A DNA stretch of 64,000 bases from Muribaculaceae bacterium (GTDB lineage Bacteria; Bacteroidota; Bacteroidia; Bacteroidales; Muribaculaceae): contig JAFLTO010000012.1 of assembly GCA_022510425.1 (NCBI GenBank), positions 26,327 through 90,326 on the forward strand. The letters run 5' to 3'. Below are positions 1-8,314 of this stretch, one piece after another. The notes under the pieces are model-generated. The model searched no databases. It saw only the letters and a program-made list of their open reading frames with translations, and was not told the DNA's origin. Within the stretch, counting starts at the first letter, position 1. Each line of letters begins with the position of its first letter. Position numbers and translations under genes: made by a program.

Positions 1-799
1 CAGATTCCAGGAGATATTTTTCCTTCTCAGAATCCGGGATTAGATATAGGTAATCCTTAATAGCCAAAGCTTTGACCACAGAATCATCTCCGTTGATTAG
101 TGAACTCAATAAGGATTTAGCGAGAGCTTGGCTTTTACCTTCAATTGTAGTCACCGCTTCCTGCGGATAGAAAGGAATAATGGATGGAGTATAAACAACA
201 AGTGTAGAAGGATGTTGGAGAAGAGCTGAAGCTTTGAATGCTATGAAATCGGGAATTGTAAGATGTATTTTCTCGGCCTCAGAGATGTCGGTCAGCAAGA
301 CTGCAATTTCTTGAATATTGTCGGTCTTAAGTAGATTAATATTTTGTGTGGCATCTAAGAGTAGAGAATATATGCGAGTTTTGAACATTTCTGCCGACCA
401 TTCAAGCGGATCGGATGGGAAAGGCAAGTCGACGGGAAGATTTCTGGAATCGTAAAGAGGGAGGTTTGAAGAGTATTCCTGATTAAGGATATCCGCTTCA
501 AGAAGACAGGCGATATTGGAATAAGGTGAGGATAAATGAGGTATTACAGAATCAATAAGGTTTATGTTTTTTTGGAGAGATTTATCGTCATCGAGAAGAG
601 CTTGAGAGATGCAGATATTCATGGCTTCCCGGAGGGTTGTTACCTGATCATGATTTGCAATTGCAATTTTCAGCAAACTGTCACTTCCGGTTTTCACTTG
701 CTTAGGAAACGCGAAATCAGGCACATTGTAGGTGGCTTGAGAAAAGACACAGGAGAAGCCAAGTAATAAGTAAAGGAATGCTATGTAAAAACGTGTCAT
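1..799 (-). CDS. Secreted protein, N-terminal part (possible alpha-2-macroglobulin family)
   Basis: The reading frame is open from an ATG at 799 to the left edge of the window, so only the first 266 or so residues are visible and the C-terminus is missing. The protein begins with a signal peptide (MTRFYIAFLYLLLGF, ending near FSQA). The visible part is helical, with no repeats and no transmembrane segment after the signal. Phrases such as SDSLLKIAIANHD and SPYSNIACLLEADI recall the N-terminal region of the very large alpha-2-macroglobulin-like proteins of Muribaculaceae and Bacteroides. That is recognition from memory, and the diagnostic MG and thioester regions would lie outside the window. 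A terminator for the neighbouring sigma-factor operon separates it from the genes to its right. Confidence 0.6.
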   Translation of the reverse strand, partial: MTRFYIAFLYLLLGFSCVFSQATYNVPDFAFPKQVKTGSDSLLKIAIANHDQVTTLREAMNICISQALLDDDKSLQKNINLIDSVIPHLSSPYSNIACLLEADILNQEYSSNLPLYDSRNLPVDLPFPSDPLEWSAEMFKTRIYSLLLDATQNINLLKTDNIQEIAVLLTDISEAEKIHLTIPDFIAFKASALLQHPSTLVVYTPSIIPFYPQEAVTTIEGKSQALAKSLLSSLINGDDSVVKALAIKDYLYLIPDSEKEKYLLES

Positions 800-804
800 A
801 GATT

Positions 805-833
805 TAAAAATATTCAACCCCTTTCGGGGTTGA
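805..833 (-). terminator. Intrinsic terminator of the sigma factor operon
   Basis: An 8-bp perfect stem TCAACCCC/GGGGTTGA closes a 4-nt loop, which reads GAAA on the minus strand. On the minus strand it is followed within 3 nt by a run of five T. It lies 8 nt after the stop codon of the Spy-like gene, where a terminator for the leftward three-gene unit is expected. Confidence 0.8.
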
Positions 834-840
834 CAATGTT

Positions 841-1326
841 TTATTTTTGATCATTCTTTTTGTGGTGTCCTTTTTTTCGTGAATGTTTCATCTCATCGAA
901 TTTGGCCCGGAAAGAAGATTCCGCCTCCTTCATTTTATAAATCTGTTTCTGGGATAGGAATTCAGAGTATTTTTCATCGTATTGCTGTTCAATTTTGGCC
1001 CAATTTTCGTTAGCCTGGTTGAATGCGTTGCGCACCTGCTGGTAATCCTCTTCTGAGGCATCTTTTTGCTCCTTTAGACGACGGTCCATGACCACAGCTT
1101 CCTGGTAACACTCTTTCTTGCTTTCCATTTCTTCTTGATAAAGCTCGAAGAATTTTTTCTTCTGTATTTCAGAGAGTTCCATTTCTTGTGCAAGGTATTT
1201 CATTTTGAATTCCTGCACTTCTCGAAACATTTTTTCCCGTTTCACCGGATCATGTTCATCTCCATGCGCCGACATGAAAGAGAAGCCGGCCATCAAAATC
1301 AGGATTAAAGTAAATATCTTTTTCAT
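841..1326 (-). CDS. Spy/CpxP-like periplasmic protein
   Basis: A 161-residue exported protein with a clear signal peptide ending at MSAHG. The mature part is almost entirely charged helix (KREKMFREVQEFKMKYLAQE, MELSEIQKKKFFELY), as in the LTxxQ/Spy-CpxP family of ATP-independent periplasmic chaperones and stress sensors. The tail is Lys/His rich (SRKKGHHKKN), which could bind metal. It is the last gene of a leftward unit after an ECF sigma factor and a membrane protein, six bases after the latter. In Bacteroidetes this sigma/anti-sigma/Spy-like arrangement usually serves envelope stress. The chaperone role is inferred from fold and context; no catalytic motif exists. Confidence 0.6.
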   Translation of the reverse strand: MKKIFTLILILMAGFSFMSAHGDEHDPVKREKMFREVQEFKMKYLAQEMELSEIQKKKFFELYQEEMESKKECYQEAVVMDRRLKEQKDASEEDYQQVRNAFNQANENWAKIEQQYDEKYSEFLSQKQIYKMKEAESSFRAKFDEMKHSRKKGHHKKNDQK

Positions 1327-1332
1327 AACATA

Positions 1333-1797
1333 TCAGCCCTTTATATGGTTATCCACTGAAATTGTGGAATATTCGGGTTTAAGCGAGTATCCGAAATCTT
1401 TTTCAAAATCCTCGATATTATCATAACTCATAATCAGCTCTTCATCATCGTCATCAAAATCCATAGCATCCATAAAAGGAAGATAATGGACATCGTAGTC
1501 GAGGCCACCATCAATCATTTCCACGAAAGCTTCGGGAGGATTGTCAAGACTCAGCGACATTGGCTGGGTGGCAGTGTGAAAAACTTTCATCATTAACCAA
1601 ATACCACAGAACATAGCAGCGAGGTAGACGTAGGGTTTCACTCTCTGCCATCTTGACATTTCAAGCCGTGGTTCAGCTTTCTTATAAGGGGGCAATGACT
1701 CCATTATATTTTTCTGAAGGTCAGGAAAATAACCTTCCGGCACTTTCATTCCGGAGTCCTTGCCATATTTTGTAAAAAGTTGTTCTTCTTGTTTCAT
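1333..1797 (-). CDS. Putative anti-sigma factor, single-pass membrane protein
   Basis: A 154-residue protein with a soluble N-terminus (about residues 1-50, including VPEGYFPDLQKNIMESLP), one membrane segment (about 54-70, YVYLAAMFCGIWLMMKVF) and an acidic C-terminal half containing DFDDDDEE. The phrase VPEGYF near the start is common in Bacteroidetes membrane proteins encoded directly after ECF sigma factors. Position and topology suggest that it holds the sigma factor at the membrane until a signal is sensed outside. No zinc-binding anti-sigma motif (HxxxCxxC) is present, so the assignment rests on gene order and topology. Confidence 0.5.
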   Translation of the reverse strand: MKQEEQLFTKYGKDSGMKVPEGYFPDLQKNIMESLPPYKKAEPRLEMSRWQRVKPYVYLAAMFCGIWLMMKVFHTATQPMSLSLDNPPEAFVEMIDGGLDYDVHYLPFMDAMDFDDDDEELIMSYDNIEDFEKDFGYSLKPEYSTISVDNHIKG

Positions 1798-1903
1798 ATC
1801 CTTTTGACAATTCCCTTTTAAGATAGTTTAACGCAAATTTAATTTTTATCGCAAACTTTTCATGAACATTCTCCCCCGGCCATCGTTATAATGGTATAAA
1901 AAG

Positions 1904-1955
1904 AAATTCATGATGTTTGGTTAGTTGATAAAATTCATGATGTTTGGTTAGTTGA
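1904..1955. repeat. Two tandem copies of a 25-bp sequence between anti-sigma and sigma genes
   Basis: The 25-bp sequence beginning AAATTCATGATGTTTGG occurs at 1904-1928 and again, identical, at 1931-1955, giving a period of 27 bp. The repeats fill the 223-bp gap between the sigma factor and the putative anti-sigma gene. No open frame or promoter explains them. They could be a protein-binding site or a simple local duplication. Confidence 0.75.
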
Positions 1956-1981
1956 AAATTGTTTATGTACAATAGGGCTCC

Positions 1982-2001
1982 GACCGGTTGTGAAACCGGC
2001 C
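1982..2001. other. Hairpin after the sigma factor gene
   Basis: GACCGGTT and AACCGGCC can pair around a GTGA loop with one G-U pair, 20-40 nt after the sigma factor stop codon. On the minus strand no T tract follows. It may therefore weaken rather than stop transcription into the anti-sigma gene. Weak evidence. Confidence 0.4.
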
Positions 2002-2020
2002 GAAGTTGTTTTTATATGTA

Positions 2021-2578
2021 TCATCCCAGCAACATATCTGTCAATTTTTTCACGGCATGGTGATAACTCGCCTTAAGGGAGCCTACGGAAGTTCCCAAAA
2101 TTTCAGAGATTTCCTCATATTTCAATTCATCATAATATCTCATATTGAAGACAAGTCTTTGCTTTTCGGGTAGTTTTGCAATTGCTTCCTGCAGCTCTTT
2201 TTGGAGTGCGTCGCCATCGAAATATTCATCGGCCTCAAGATTTTTAATAAGCATGGCTTCATCGTCGCCGTCAACATCGCCCCGCACTCGATGTTTCTCT
2301 TTGTTGATGAAATTAATAGACTCGTTGACTGCAATTTTGAACAGCCAAGTGGAGAGTTTGGCCTCACCCCTGAAATTGTGGAGGTTTGTCCAGGCCTTTA
2401 AAAAAACATTCTGCACCACATCGTTTGCATCGTCGTGATTCAGCACCATACGACGGATCTGCCAATACACCGGTTCTGTGTAGGTCTTCAGCAGAGTCTC
2501 AAAAGCCTGATGGGCAGTTCTTTCGTTTTGCAACTGCTTCACAAGCTCTTTTTCGTCGATTGGAGGTTTATAAGACAT
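2021..2578 (-). CDS. ECF sigma-70 family RNA polymerase sigma factor
   Basis: A 185-residue sigma factor of the extracytoplasmic-function class. Region 2 spans about residues 22-95 (DDANDVVQNVFLKAWTN, then FRGEAKLSTWLFKIAVNES, the core and -10 binding helices). Region 4 spans about 125-180 (LPEKQRLVFNMRYYDELKYE, with the helix-turn-helix EEISEILGTSVGSLKASYHHA). The length is normal for the class. A TAACTTTG box ends 4 nt before the ATG, so the mRNA is probably leaderless. The genes that follow encode a putative anti-sigma protein and a Spy-like protein. The divergent DUF1573 lipoprotein gene starts 57 bp away. Confidence 0.93.
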   Translation of the reverse strand: MSYKPPIDEKELVKQLQNERTAHQAFETLLKTYTEPVYWQIRRMVLNHDDANDVVQNVFLKAWTNLHNFRGEAKLSTWLFKIAVNESINFINKEKHRVRGDVDGDDEAMLIKNLEADEYFDGDALQKELQEAIAKLPEKQRLVFNMRYYDELKYEEISEILGTSVGSLKASYHHAVKKLTDMLLG

Positions 2579-2582
2579 AAAG

Positions 2583-2590
2583 CAAAGTTA
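2583..2590 (-). promoter_or_regulatory. -7 box (TAACTTTG) of the ECF sigma gene
   Basis: TAACTTTG matches the Bacteroidetes -7 consensus TAnnTTTG, and only 4 nt separate it from the ATG. Transcription would therefore begin at or beside the start codon. No convincing -33 TTTG is seen at the usual distance, so an activator may be needed. Confidence 0.55.
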
Positions 2591-2620
2591 CAATCTTTTT
2601 CCCGATTGTAGAAATTTATT

Positions 2621-2628
2621 TATCTTTG
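2621..2628 (+). promoter_or_regulatory. -7 box (TATCTTTG) of the DUF1573 lipoprotein gene
   Basis: TATCTTTG lies 6 nt before the ATG at 2635. It faces away from the sigma gene -7 box 30 bp to the left, so the two promoters are divergent and overlap. A -33 element is not evident. Confidence 0.5.
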
Positions 2629-2634
2629 CCAAAT

Positions 2635-3201
2635 ATGAGAGCATTTTTATTTTCAATTGTAATATTTTTAGGCCTCTGTGCCTGCGAGAGGAAACTCGAA
2701 TTGGCTGAAGTGGAGATAACAGATGTCAAGAGGCATTATTATCCGGTGATACAAGGGGAATTGCTGGGAATAACCTACGATATCGAAAATATGAGTGACC
2801 ATCCTTTGTTTATAAGAGAGATCCAGACCACCTGCGGGTGTATGTTCTCGGAGGATAAACTCCCGATAGTGATACTTCCGAAGCAAACGGGAAAAGTTCA
2901 TTTCACCTACAATTCTACGAAGAACACGGGATATGTGGAACATTTCGCGTGGCTATACGGAAATTTCACTGACTCCTTATACCGGGAATTGCAGTTCGAC
3001 ACCAATGTTGTGCCTCCAAAGGATTACACAAGAGATTATGAGGAACTTTATCACCAGGTTCAAACACGATCTGATGACATGAGAGACCTTGTGGACGGGA
3101 AATCCACCGATAAAGGATATTATACCGATGAAGGTATCGACCCCAGGGATCAAAACAGGAAGGAGACCCAAAAGAAGGTGGACAATCTTGTAACTTTTTA
3201 A
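2635..3201 (+). CDS. DUF1573 domain lipoprotein
   Basis: I chose the ATG at 2635 rather than the upstream TTG at 2626, because the TTG lies inside the -7 box. The protein (188 residues) has a lipoprotein signal with lipobox LCAC. It is followed by a beta-sandwich DUF1573 region with ITYDIENMSDHPLFIREIQT and the typical TTCGC motif near residue 70, then a charged C-terminal tail. DUF1573 proteins are ASPM/HYDIN-like immunoglobulin folds found in exported Bacteroidetes proteins, and their molecular role is not known. The gene is divergent from an ECF sigma factor and may be in its regulon; that link is inference from position. Confidence 0.8.
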   Translation: MRAFLFSIVIFLGLCACERKLELAEVEITDVKRHYYPVIQGELLGITYDIENMSDHPLFIREIQTTCGCMFSEDKLPIVILPKQTGKVHFTYNSTKNTGYVEHFAWLYGNFTDSLYRELQFDTNVVPPKDYTRDYEELYHQVQTRSDDMRDLVDGKSTDKGYYTDEGIDPRDQNRKETQKKVDNLVTF

Positions 3202-3259
3202 GGGATTAAAGATAAAGAGAACAACAACGACAAAACCAACCACATAAATAACTAAAACT

Positions 3260-3838
3260 ATGACAAAATCAATTAAAGGAACAAGAACCGAACATAATTT
3301 GCTCGCTTCTTTCGCCGGAGAAAGCCAGGCTCGTTCACGCTACACACTTTTCGCACAGAAAGCAATCGAAGAAGGTTATGAGCAGATTGCCTCTATCTTC
3401 TTGACCACAGCTAATCAGGAGCTCAGCCACGCCACCCAGTTCTTCAATCTTCTTGAAGGGGGGATGGTGGAAATCAAGGCAGCTTATCCGGCAGGGAAAG
3501 TAGGTACTACCAAAGAAAATCTTGCAGCGGCAGCAGCCGGTGAAAGAGAAGAATGGGGCGACCTTTATGCAAACTTTGCTGACGTGGCTCAGGAAGAAGG
3601 GTTCCCACAGATCGCATTGCTTTACAAGAACATCGCTAAAGTGGAACAAATGCACGAAGCCCGTTATGTTAAGCTTCTGGAAAGAATGGAAAACGAACAG
3701 GTGTTCAAGAGCGAGGCTCCGGTGGTATGGTATTGCCGCAAGTGCGGTTACATCGTAGAAACCAAAGAAGCACCCAAGAAATGTCCGGTTTGCGGCGTTC
3801 CACAGGGCTGGTTTGAAAGATTCCCCGACAATTATTAA
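3260..3838 (+). CDS. rbr: Rubrerythrin (first copy)
   Basis: A 192-residue non-haem iron peroxidase that reduces hydrogen peroxide in anaerobes. The ferritin-like diiron domain covers about residues 1-145, with ligands visible in AGESQARSRY, NQELSHATQF, GEREEW and VEQMHEARY. A C-terminal rubredoxin domain has CRKCGY and CPVCGVPQGWF holding the second iron. Length and domain order are those of classical rubrerythrin. The stop codon is directly adjacent to the stop of the convergent recO gene, with no bases between. A second rubrerythrin lies just beyond recO. Confidence 0.95.
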   Translation: MTKSIKGTRTEHNLLASFAGESQARSRYTLFAQKAIEEGYEQIASIFLTTANQELSHATQFFNLLEGGMVEIKAAYPAGKVGTTKENLAAAAAGEREEWGDLYANFADVAQEEGFPQIALLYKNIAKVEQMHEARYVKLLERMENEQVFKSEAPVVWYCRKCGYIVETKEAPKKCPVCGVPQGWFERFPDNY

Positions 3839-4567
3839 TCATTGATCAAACACTTCCTTCAGGATTTCGGGCGATTTAAGTGAGCCCAGTCCGGGGAAAT
3901 GGTAGCTGAAATAATTCAACAGCGAATATAGGATTTGTCTCCGGTTGGTCGATGTCAACCGGAGACGTTTCATATTTGAGAAATTGATTCGGGTGACGAA
4001 AGGAATTCCGAGGGCTTCATCGCCTTCAATTCTTGGTCCTTTAGCCTCCAAATCGGGCACGAAAGACCCTGATGCAAATTCAAAGACATAGCCCGGACGG
4101 CAAGCCGACACATCAGGCCGGATACCGGAGAATGTGAGCATTGCCACAAGAAACGGGATATGGAAATCTACCGTGGCTTTATCCATATGGTCCAGGAGAC
4201 GGAATGACTCCACAAGGAAGTCGAAGAGCCTCGGGTCAGGAGTGGTGTCATTGAGAAGCCGATAAAGGAATTCGGATATAAATATGGTTATCGCACGCTT
4301 GGAAGGGTGGAAATAAATATCAGTCCAGACTTCGGCAGGAGTGATTGAACCAAGACGTTGAAGTTCGGTTGCGGCTTTGAAAGAAACTTCGGTATCTAAT
4401 ACAGCAAGGGGCTGGAGACGAGCCCTTCTCATGTTTGATGCTTTACCCGAACCTATCGGAGAGATGAAGGAAACACGACCTCTTTCGCGGGTGTAGAGTG
4501 TAACTATACAATTCTTGTCGTTATATTTTCTCACGTTAAGGACTATGCCCCTGATCTTATCTGCCAT
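3839..4567 (-). CDS. recO: DNA repair protein RecO
   Basis: A 242-residue protein that loads RecA with RecR and anneals SSB-coated single strands in recombinational repair. The N-terminal OB fold is visible (KIRGIVLNVRKYNDKNCIVT, then LYTRERGRVSFISPIGSG), followed by a helical domain. Length is normal. The start codon is 4 nt after a good promoter, so the transcript should be leaderless. Its stop touches the stop of the convergent rubrerythrin gene. Confidence 0.92.
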   Translation of the reverse strand: MADKIRGIVLNVRKYNDKNCIVTLYTRERGRVSFISPIGSGKASNMRRARLQPLAVLDTEVSFKAATELQRLGSITPAEVWTDIYFHPSKRAITIFISEFLYRLLNDTTPDPRLFDFLVESFRLLDHMDKATVDFHIPFLVAMLTFSGIRPDVSACRPGYVFEFASGSFVPDLEAKGPRIEGDEALGIPFVTRINFSNMKRLRLTSTNRRQILYSLLNYFSYHFPGLGSLKSPEILKEVFDQ

Positions 4568-4571
4568 GATT

Positions 4572-4602
4572 CAAAATTAAAAAAAATTTCAAGGAGGGCA
4601 AA
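4572..4602 (-). promoter_or_regulatory. recO promoter, leaderless
   Basis: On the minus strand TTTG (4602-4599) and TAATTTTG (4579-4572) are separated by 19 bp, a full Bacteroidetes -33/-7 promoter. The ATG follows the -7 box by 4 nt, which puts the expected start site at the start codon. Confidence 0.7.
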
Positions 4603-4683
4603 ACCATTTTCGAGCGCCTGTTGTTAAAGTTATAAAACATGAAAAAAGTACAAAAACAATAAAACTATAAAAAAACTATAACT

Positions 4684-5289
4684 ATGGCAGACACAACCAC
4701 AACTCCCCAAAGTCTTAAGGGAACAAGAACAGAAAAAGCATTGGCAAACGCATACGTAGCTGAATCAACAGCCTACACACGTTATATCTATTTTGCAAAA
4801 AGTGCAAAGAAGGAAGAATATTATGATTTTGCCAACATATTTTTAGAGACAGCTGATAACGAACTTCATCACGGCAAAATTTTCTTGAAATATCTCACAG
4901 AAGGCGCTGTGATGACCGACCCTATCAGCATCGACCCGGGTATCTTGAAACCTACCGTTGAATGCCTTAAGATAGCAGCTCAGGAAGAAGAAAACGAAGG
5001 CGTGAAAGAATACACTCAAGCTGCTGAAATAGCAGAGGAAGAAGGGTTCTCTGATATCGCAGACCATTTCCGCGCTATCGCTACCATTGAAAACCATCAC
5101 AAGGAAAGATTCGATTTGATGCGCAAGCAAATTGAAGACGGAACTGTATGGAAGAGCGACAAACCAATCAAATGGCAATGCCTCGTTTGCGGTTATATTT
5201 TCGAAGGCGTACAGCCACCGGAGAAATGTCCTGCTTGCAATCACCCCTATCAGCACTTCAAGAGAGCTGAACCTTTCGGAGATTATTAA
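4684..5289 (+). CDS. Rubrerythrin (second copy)
   Basis: A 201-residue paralogue of the protein at 3260, with the same two-domain layout: a diiron domain (VAESTAYTRY, DNELHHGKIF, AAQEEENEG, IENHHKERF) and a rubredoxin-like tail (CLVCGY and CPACNHP). It differs markedly from the first copy in the helical region, so it is an old duplication rather than a recent one and may have its own redox partner. A strong terminator follows the stop. Peroxide detoxification is established for the family. Confidence 0.93.
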   Translation: MADTTTTPQSLKGTRTEKALANAYVAESTAYTRYIYFAKSAKKEEYYDFANIFLETADNELHHGKIFLKYLTEGAVMTDPISIDPGILKPTVECLKIAAQEEENEGVKEYTQAAEIAEEEGFSDIADHFRAIATIENHHKERFDLMRKQIEDGTVWKSDKPIKWQCLVCGYIFEGVQPPEKCPACNHPYQHFKRAEPFGDY

Positions 5290-5302
5290 TCAAATTTATT
5301 AT

Positions 5303-5340
5303 TATATTTGTGCCGGTGAAATTTTTCACCGGCATTTTTC
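5303..5340 (+). terminator. Terminator of the second rubrerythrin, preceded by a -7-like box
   Basis: A perfect 10-bp stem (GCCGGTGAAA at 5312-5321 with TTTCACCGGC at 5324-5333) is followed by ATTTTTC, an intrinsic terminator. TATATTTG at 5303-5310, directly before the stem, matches a -7 box, so a promoter for the next gene may be nested here. Confidence 0.85.
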
Positions 5341-5393
5341 ATATAAGGGGTGAGGGATTAGGGGTTAAAGATGGGGATAAAGAGAAGAGCGTG

Positions 5394-6680
5394 ATGGAGA
5401 AACTTTATCATTATCTGTGGAAAACGGGCATCCGTGGTAATGACTTCGTAGATGTAGACGGTCACCGGATTGAAGTGATCGACCCTGGCATCCATAACCA
5501 AGATTCGGGGCCTGACTTTTTCAATTCCAAGCTTAAAATCAACGGTATTGAATGGATAGGGAATGTGGAAATCCATGAGAAGGCTTCGGATTGGTTCAGA
5601 CACGGACACTCAACCGACCCTGCCTATGATAATGTTATCCTACATGTGGTGGCTGTTTCTGACAAAAGAGTGTCGCGCCATGACGGGAGCCTGATCCCAC
5701 AGATAGAACTCACTTTTCCGGAGAAATTTTTCAACACCTACGCCAGCCTGGCGGAAGGAAAAGATTTCGTGAAATGTGGCGCAATGCTACGTAATCTGCC
5801 GCAATTAAACAAGACTGACTGGCTTGAATCGTTGGCAATAGAAAGGATGCAACATAAAGCCTCGAAAGTGAGGGAGATTTTCGATTTAAACCAGGGCGAC
5901 TGGGAACAGACGTGTTTTATCATGCTGGCAAGGGGGCTTGGATTCGGCCTCAACGGCGACCCATTTGAATTGTTGGCGAAATCTATACCATTAAAGATTC
6001 TTCATCACCACAGCGACAATCTATTCCAAATCGAGGCCCTTCTGTTCGGACAGGCCGGCATGCTGGATTCCTCATTACATATTTTCGATGATTATTACCA
6101 GGGACTTTGCCGCGAATATTATTTCCTTGCGAGAAAATATGGATTGCGACCCTTATCACCGGGAATATGGAAATATTCCAGGACAAGGCCACAAAATTTT
6201 CCCCACAGAAGGATAGCATTTCTTGCATTTTCAGCTTATGGGGGATTTTCACTGTTCACTAAGATCTTGGAAGCTGCGAGCCAAATAGACAAACTTATGG
6301 AAACCTTTAGCTTGCGGGCCGAAGGATATTGGAAAAGTCATTATGCCTTCGACACTGAAACCGTAAACGCGCCTAGTGAACTTTCGAGGTCAAGCTGTAG
6401 ACTTCTGATTATAAATGTGGGAGTGCCATTGATTTATTCGTATGCCGCATCTGTTGGTAGGCTGGAGCTTGGCGAGCAAGCAGTTGCACTTTTGCTACAG
6501 CTTCCTGCAGAAGTCAATTCGATAGTGAAACAATGGCAGAATCTGGGATTTGAAGCCCAAGATGCATCGCGAAGCCAGGCCTTAATACATCTTCGTAAGG
6601 AATATTGTGATAAAAACAAATGCATATATTGCCGTTTCGGCCACCATTTCCTGAGGAAATCGGCATTACGTGAGGAATGA
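5394..6680 (+). CDS. DUF2851 family protein
   Basis: The ATG at 5394 starts MEKLYHYLWKTG, the usual beginning of this family. The longer frame from 5310 would start inside the terminator hairpin and translate a GGGATTAGGGG spacer tract. The protein (428 residues) has the conserved HNQDSGPDFFNSKLKI and WIGNVEIHEKASDW motifs near residues 35-70, which resemble a nuclease-type acidic core. It ends with a Cys cluster (CDKNKCIYCRFG). DUF2851 is widespread in Bacteroidetes and has no proven function. Confidence 0.85.
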   Translation: MEKLYHYLWKTGIRGNDFVDVDGHRIEVIDPGIHNQDSGPDFFNSKLKINGIEWIGNVEIHEKASDWFRHGHSTDPAYDNVILHVVAVSDKRVSRHDGSLIPQIELTFPEKFFNTYASLAEGKDFVKCGAMLRNLPQLNKTDWLESLAIERMQHKASKVREIFDLNQGDWEQTCFIMLARGLGFGLNGDPFELLAKSIPLKILHHHSDNLFQIEALLFGQAGMLDSSLHIFDDYYQGLCREYYFLARKYGLRPLSPGIWKYSRTRPQNFPHRRIAFLAFSAYGGFSLFTKILEAASQIDKLMETFSLRAEGYWKSHYAFDTETVNAPSELSRSSCRLLIINVGVPLIYSYAASVGRLELGEQAVALLLQLPAEVNSIVKQWQNLGFEAQDASRSQALIHLRKEYCDKNKCIYCRFGHHFLRKSALREE

Positions 6681-6681
6681 G

Positions 6682-6689
6682 TATATTTG
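6682..6689 (+). promoter_or_regulatory. -7 box (TATATTTG) before rfbA
   Basis: TATATTTG directly follows the DUF2851 stop codon and lies 52 nt before the rfbA ATG. A -33 element is not clear, so this is a candidate promoter of the rhamnose operon. Confidence 0.45.
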
Positions 6690-6741
6690 TTTTTTTAGTG
6701 ACAATTAAATAAATTTGAAGATTAAAAAAACATATAAGCAG

Positions 6742-7647
6742 ATGAAAGGAATAGTGCTTGCCGGAGGTTCAGGAACCAGACTTTATCCGGTGACAAAAGG
6801 AGTCAGCAAACAATTGTTGCCGATTTATGACAAACCTATGGTCTACTACCCTATTTCTACCCTTATGTTAGCAGGAATCAGGGAGATACTTGTTATCTCG
6901 ACTCCGCAGGATCTTCCGGCCTTCAAACGCCTCCTTGGTGATGGTAGCGATTTCGGCGTGACACTTTCTTATGCCGAGCAGGCAGTGCCCAATGGATTGG
7001 CACAGGCTTTTGTAATCGGCAAAGACTTCATCGGCGATGATTCAGTCTGTCTGGTGCTGGGAGATAATATTTTCCATGGTGCCAATTTCGCCCATGTGCT
7101 TAAAGAAGCGGTGGACGATGTGACTCAAAAATGTAAAGCCACAGTATTCGGTTATTGGGTAGACGATCCTGAAAGATACGGTGTGGCGGAATTTGATAAA
7201 GAGGGGAATTGTATCTCCATCGAGGAGAAACCTGCTCACCCGAAGAGCAATTATGCAGTGGTTGGATTATATTTCTATCCTAATCGAGTGGTGGATATAG
7301 CTTCCTCTATCCAACCTTCGGCACGAGGGGAATATGAAATCACTACTGTCAATCAGGAATTCCTAAACTCAGGCGACCTTTTGGTAAGAACACTTCCCAG
7401 AGGTTTCGCTTGGTTGGATACCGGAACTCATGATTCATTGGCAGAAGCATCTATTTACGTGGAAGTGCTTGAAAAACGACAAGGTTTGAAGATAGCTTGT
7501 CTTGAAGGCATCGCCTACCGTCAGGGTTGGATCAGCAAAGAGAAAATCGAAGAGGTGGCAAAACCTATGCTACATAATCAGTACGGTAAGTATCTTATGA
7601 AAGTGGTGGACGAAATCGACAGAACAGCAAGACCTAATCTGGATTAA
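6742..7647 (+). CDS. rfbA: Glucose-1-phosphate thymidylyltransferase
   Basis: Catalyses dTTP + glucose-1-phosphate to dTDP-glucose, the first step of dTDP-L-rhamnose synthesis. The ATG at 6742 starts [16 protein letters not shown], the nucleotide-binding signature. The frame extends upstream only by a TTG, which I reject. Other family signatures are [24 protein letters not shown] and the sugar-binding [18 protein letters not shown]. The 301-residue length is standard. It is the first gene of rfbA-rfbC-rfbD-rfbB, whose product feeds surface polysaccharide assembly. Confidence 0.96.
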   Translation: MKGIVLAGGSGTRLYPVTKGVSKQLLPIYDKPMVYYPISTLMLAGIREILVISTPQDLPAFKRLLGDGSDFGVTLSYAEQAVPNGLAQAFVIGKDFIGDDSVCLVLGDNIFHGANFAHVLKEAVDDVTQKCKATVFGYWVDDPERYGVAEFDKEGNCISIEEKPAHPKSNYAVVGLYFYPNRVVDIASSIQPSARGEYEITTVNQEFLNSGDLLVRTLPRGFAWLDTGTHDSLAEASIYVEVLEKRQGLKIACLEGIAYRQGWISKEKIEEVAKPMLHNQYGKYLMKVVDEIDRTARPNLD

Positions 7648-7721
7648 CATCACTCTTTATTCCATTATCTCTCTATCTCTCATCCCTTAAATCCCATCCC
7701 TAAAAACTTATCTCTTATAAA

Positions 7722-8270
7722 ATGCAAGTCATTCCAACAAAAATTGAAGGAGTTTATATTGTAGAGCCAAGAGTTTTCAAAGATGCAAGAGGATATTTCT
7801 TTGAATCCTACTCTAAGCGAGAATTCGACCGGGAAATCGGGCCGGTGAATTTTGTTCAGGACAATGAATCATGCAGCACTAAGGGTGTAATTCGCGGTCT
7901 TCACTTCCAGCAACCACCTTACTCACAAGCTAAACTGGTGAGATGTGTGGTGGGAAAAGTACTTGACGTGGCAGTAGATCTTCGTAAAGGGTCGCCCACT
8001 TATGGGGAACATGTGGCGGTGGAACTTTCGGAAGAAAATCATCGTCAGTTTTTCATCCCCAAAGGCTTCGCACATGGGTTTGAGGTGCTCTCTGATGTCG
8101 CAGTGTTCCAATATAAATGCGATGAATACTATCATCCGGAAGTGGATGGCGGTATCGATGCCTTTGATCCTCAATTAGGGATAGAATGGCATACCAAGCT
8201 TGAGGATGCTGTTGTATCTGAGAAAGATACCAAGCATCCAAAAATATCCGAATTTGATTCTCCGTTTTAA
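7722..8270 (+). CDS. rfbC: dTDP-4-dehydrorhamnose 3,5-epimerase
   Basis: A 182-residue cupin enzyme that inverts C3 and C5 of dTDP-4-keto-6-deoxyglucose. The signatures are DARGYFFESY, QDNESCSTKGVIRGLHFQ (with the catalytic His), VDLRKGSPTYG and IPKGFAHGFEVLSD. The 74-bp spacer before it is pyrimidine rich and carries ATCCCTAAA-type motifs like other spacers in the window. It lies between rfbA and rfbD, completing the pathway. Confidence 0.95.
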   Translation: MQVIPTKIEGVYIVEPRVFKDARGYFFESYSKREFDREIGPVNFVQDNESCSTKGVIRGLHFQQPPYSQAKLVRCVVGKVLDVAVDLRKGSPTYGEHVAVELSEENHRQFFIPKGFAHGFEVLSDVAVFQYKCDEYYHPEVDGGIDAFDPQLGIEWHTKLEDAVVSEKDTKHPKISEFDSPF

Positions 8271-8314
8271 TAGAAAAACTCTTGCCTCTTAGAGGGCTTG
8301 CATAAATATAATTG

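Noticed and set aside
536..766. A 76-codon plus-strand frame at the left edge
   Set aside because: It lies antisense to the partial minus-strand gene with a good signal peptide at 1-799 and has no family resemblance.
5310..5393. N-terminal extension of the DUF2851 protein
   Set aside because: It would begin inside a terminator stem and translate a GGGATTAGGGG spacer tract. The family start MEKLYHYLW is at 5394.
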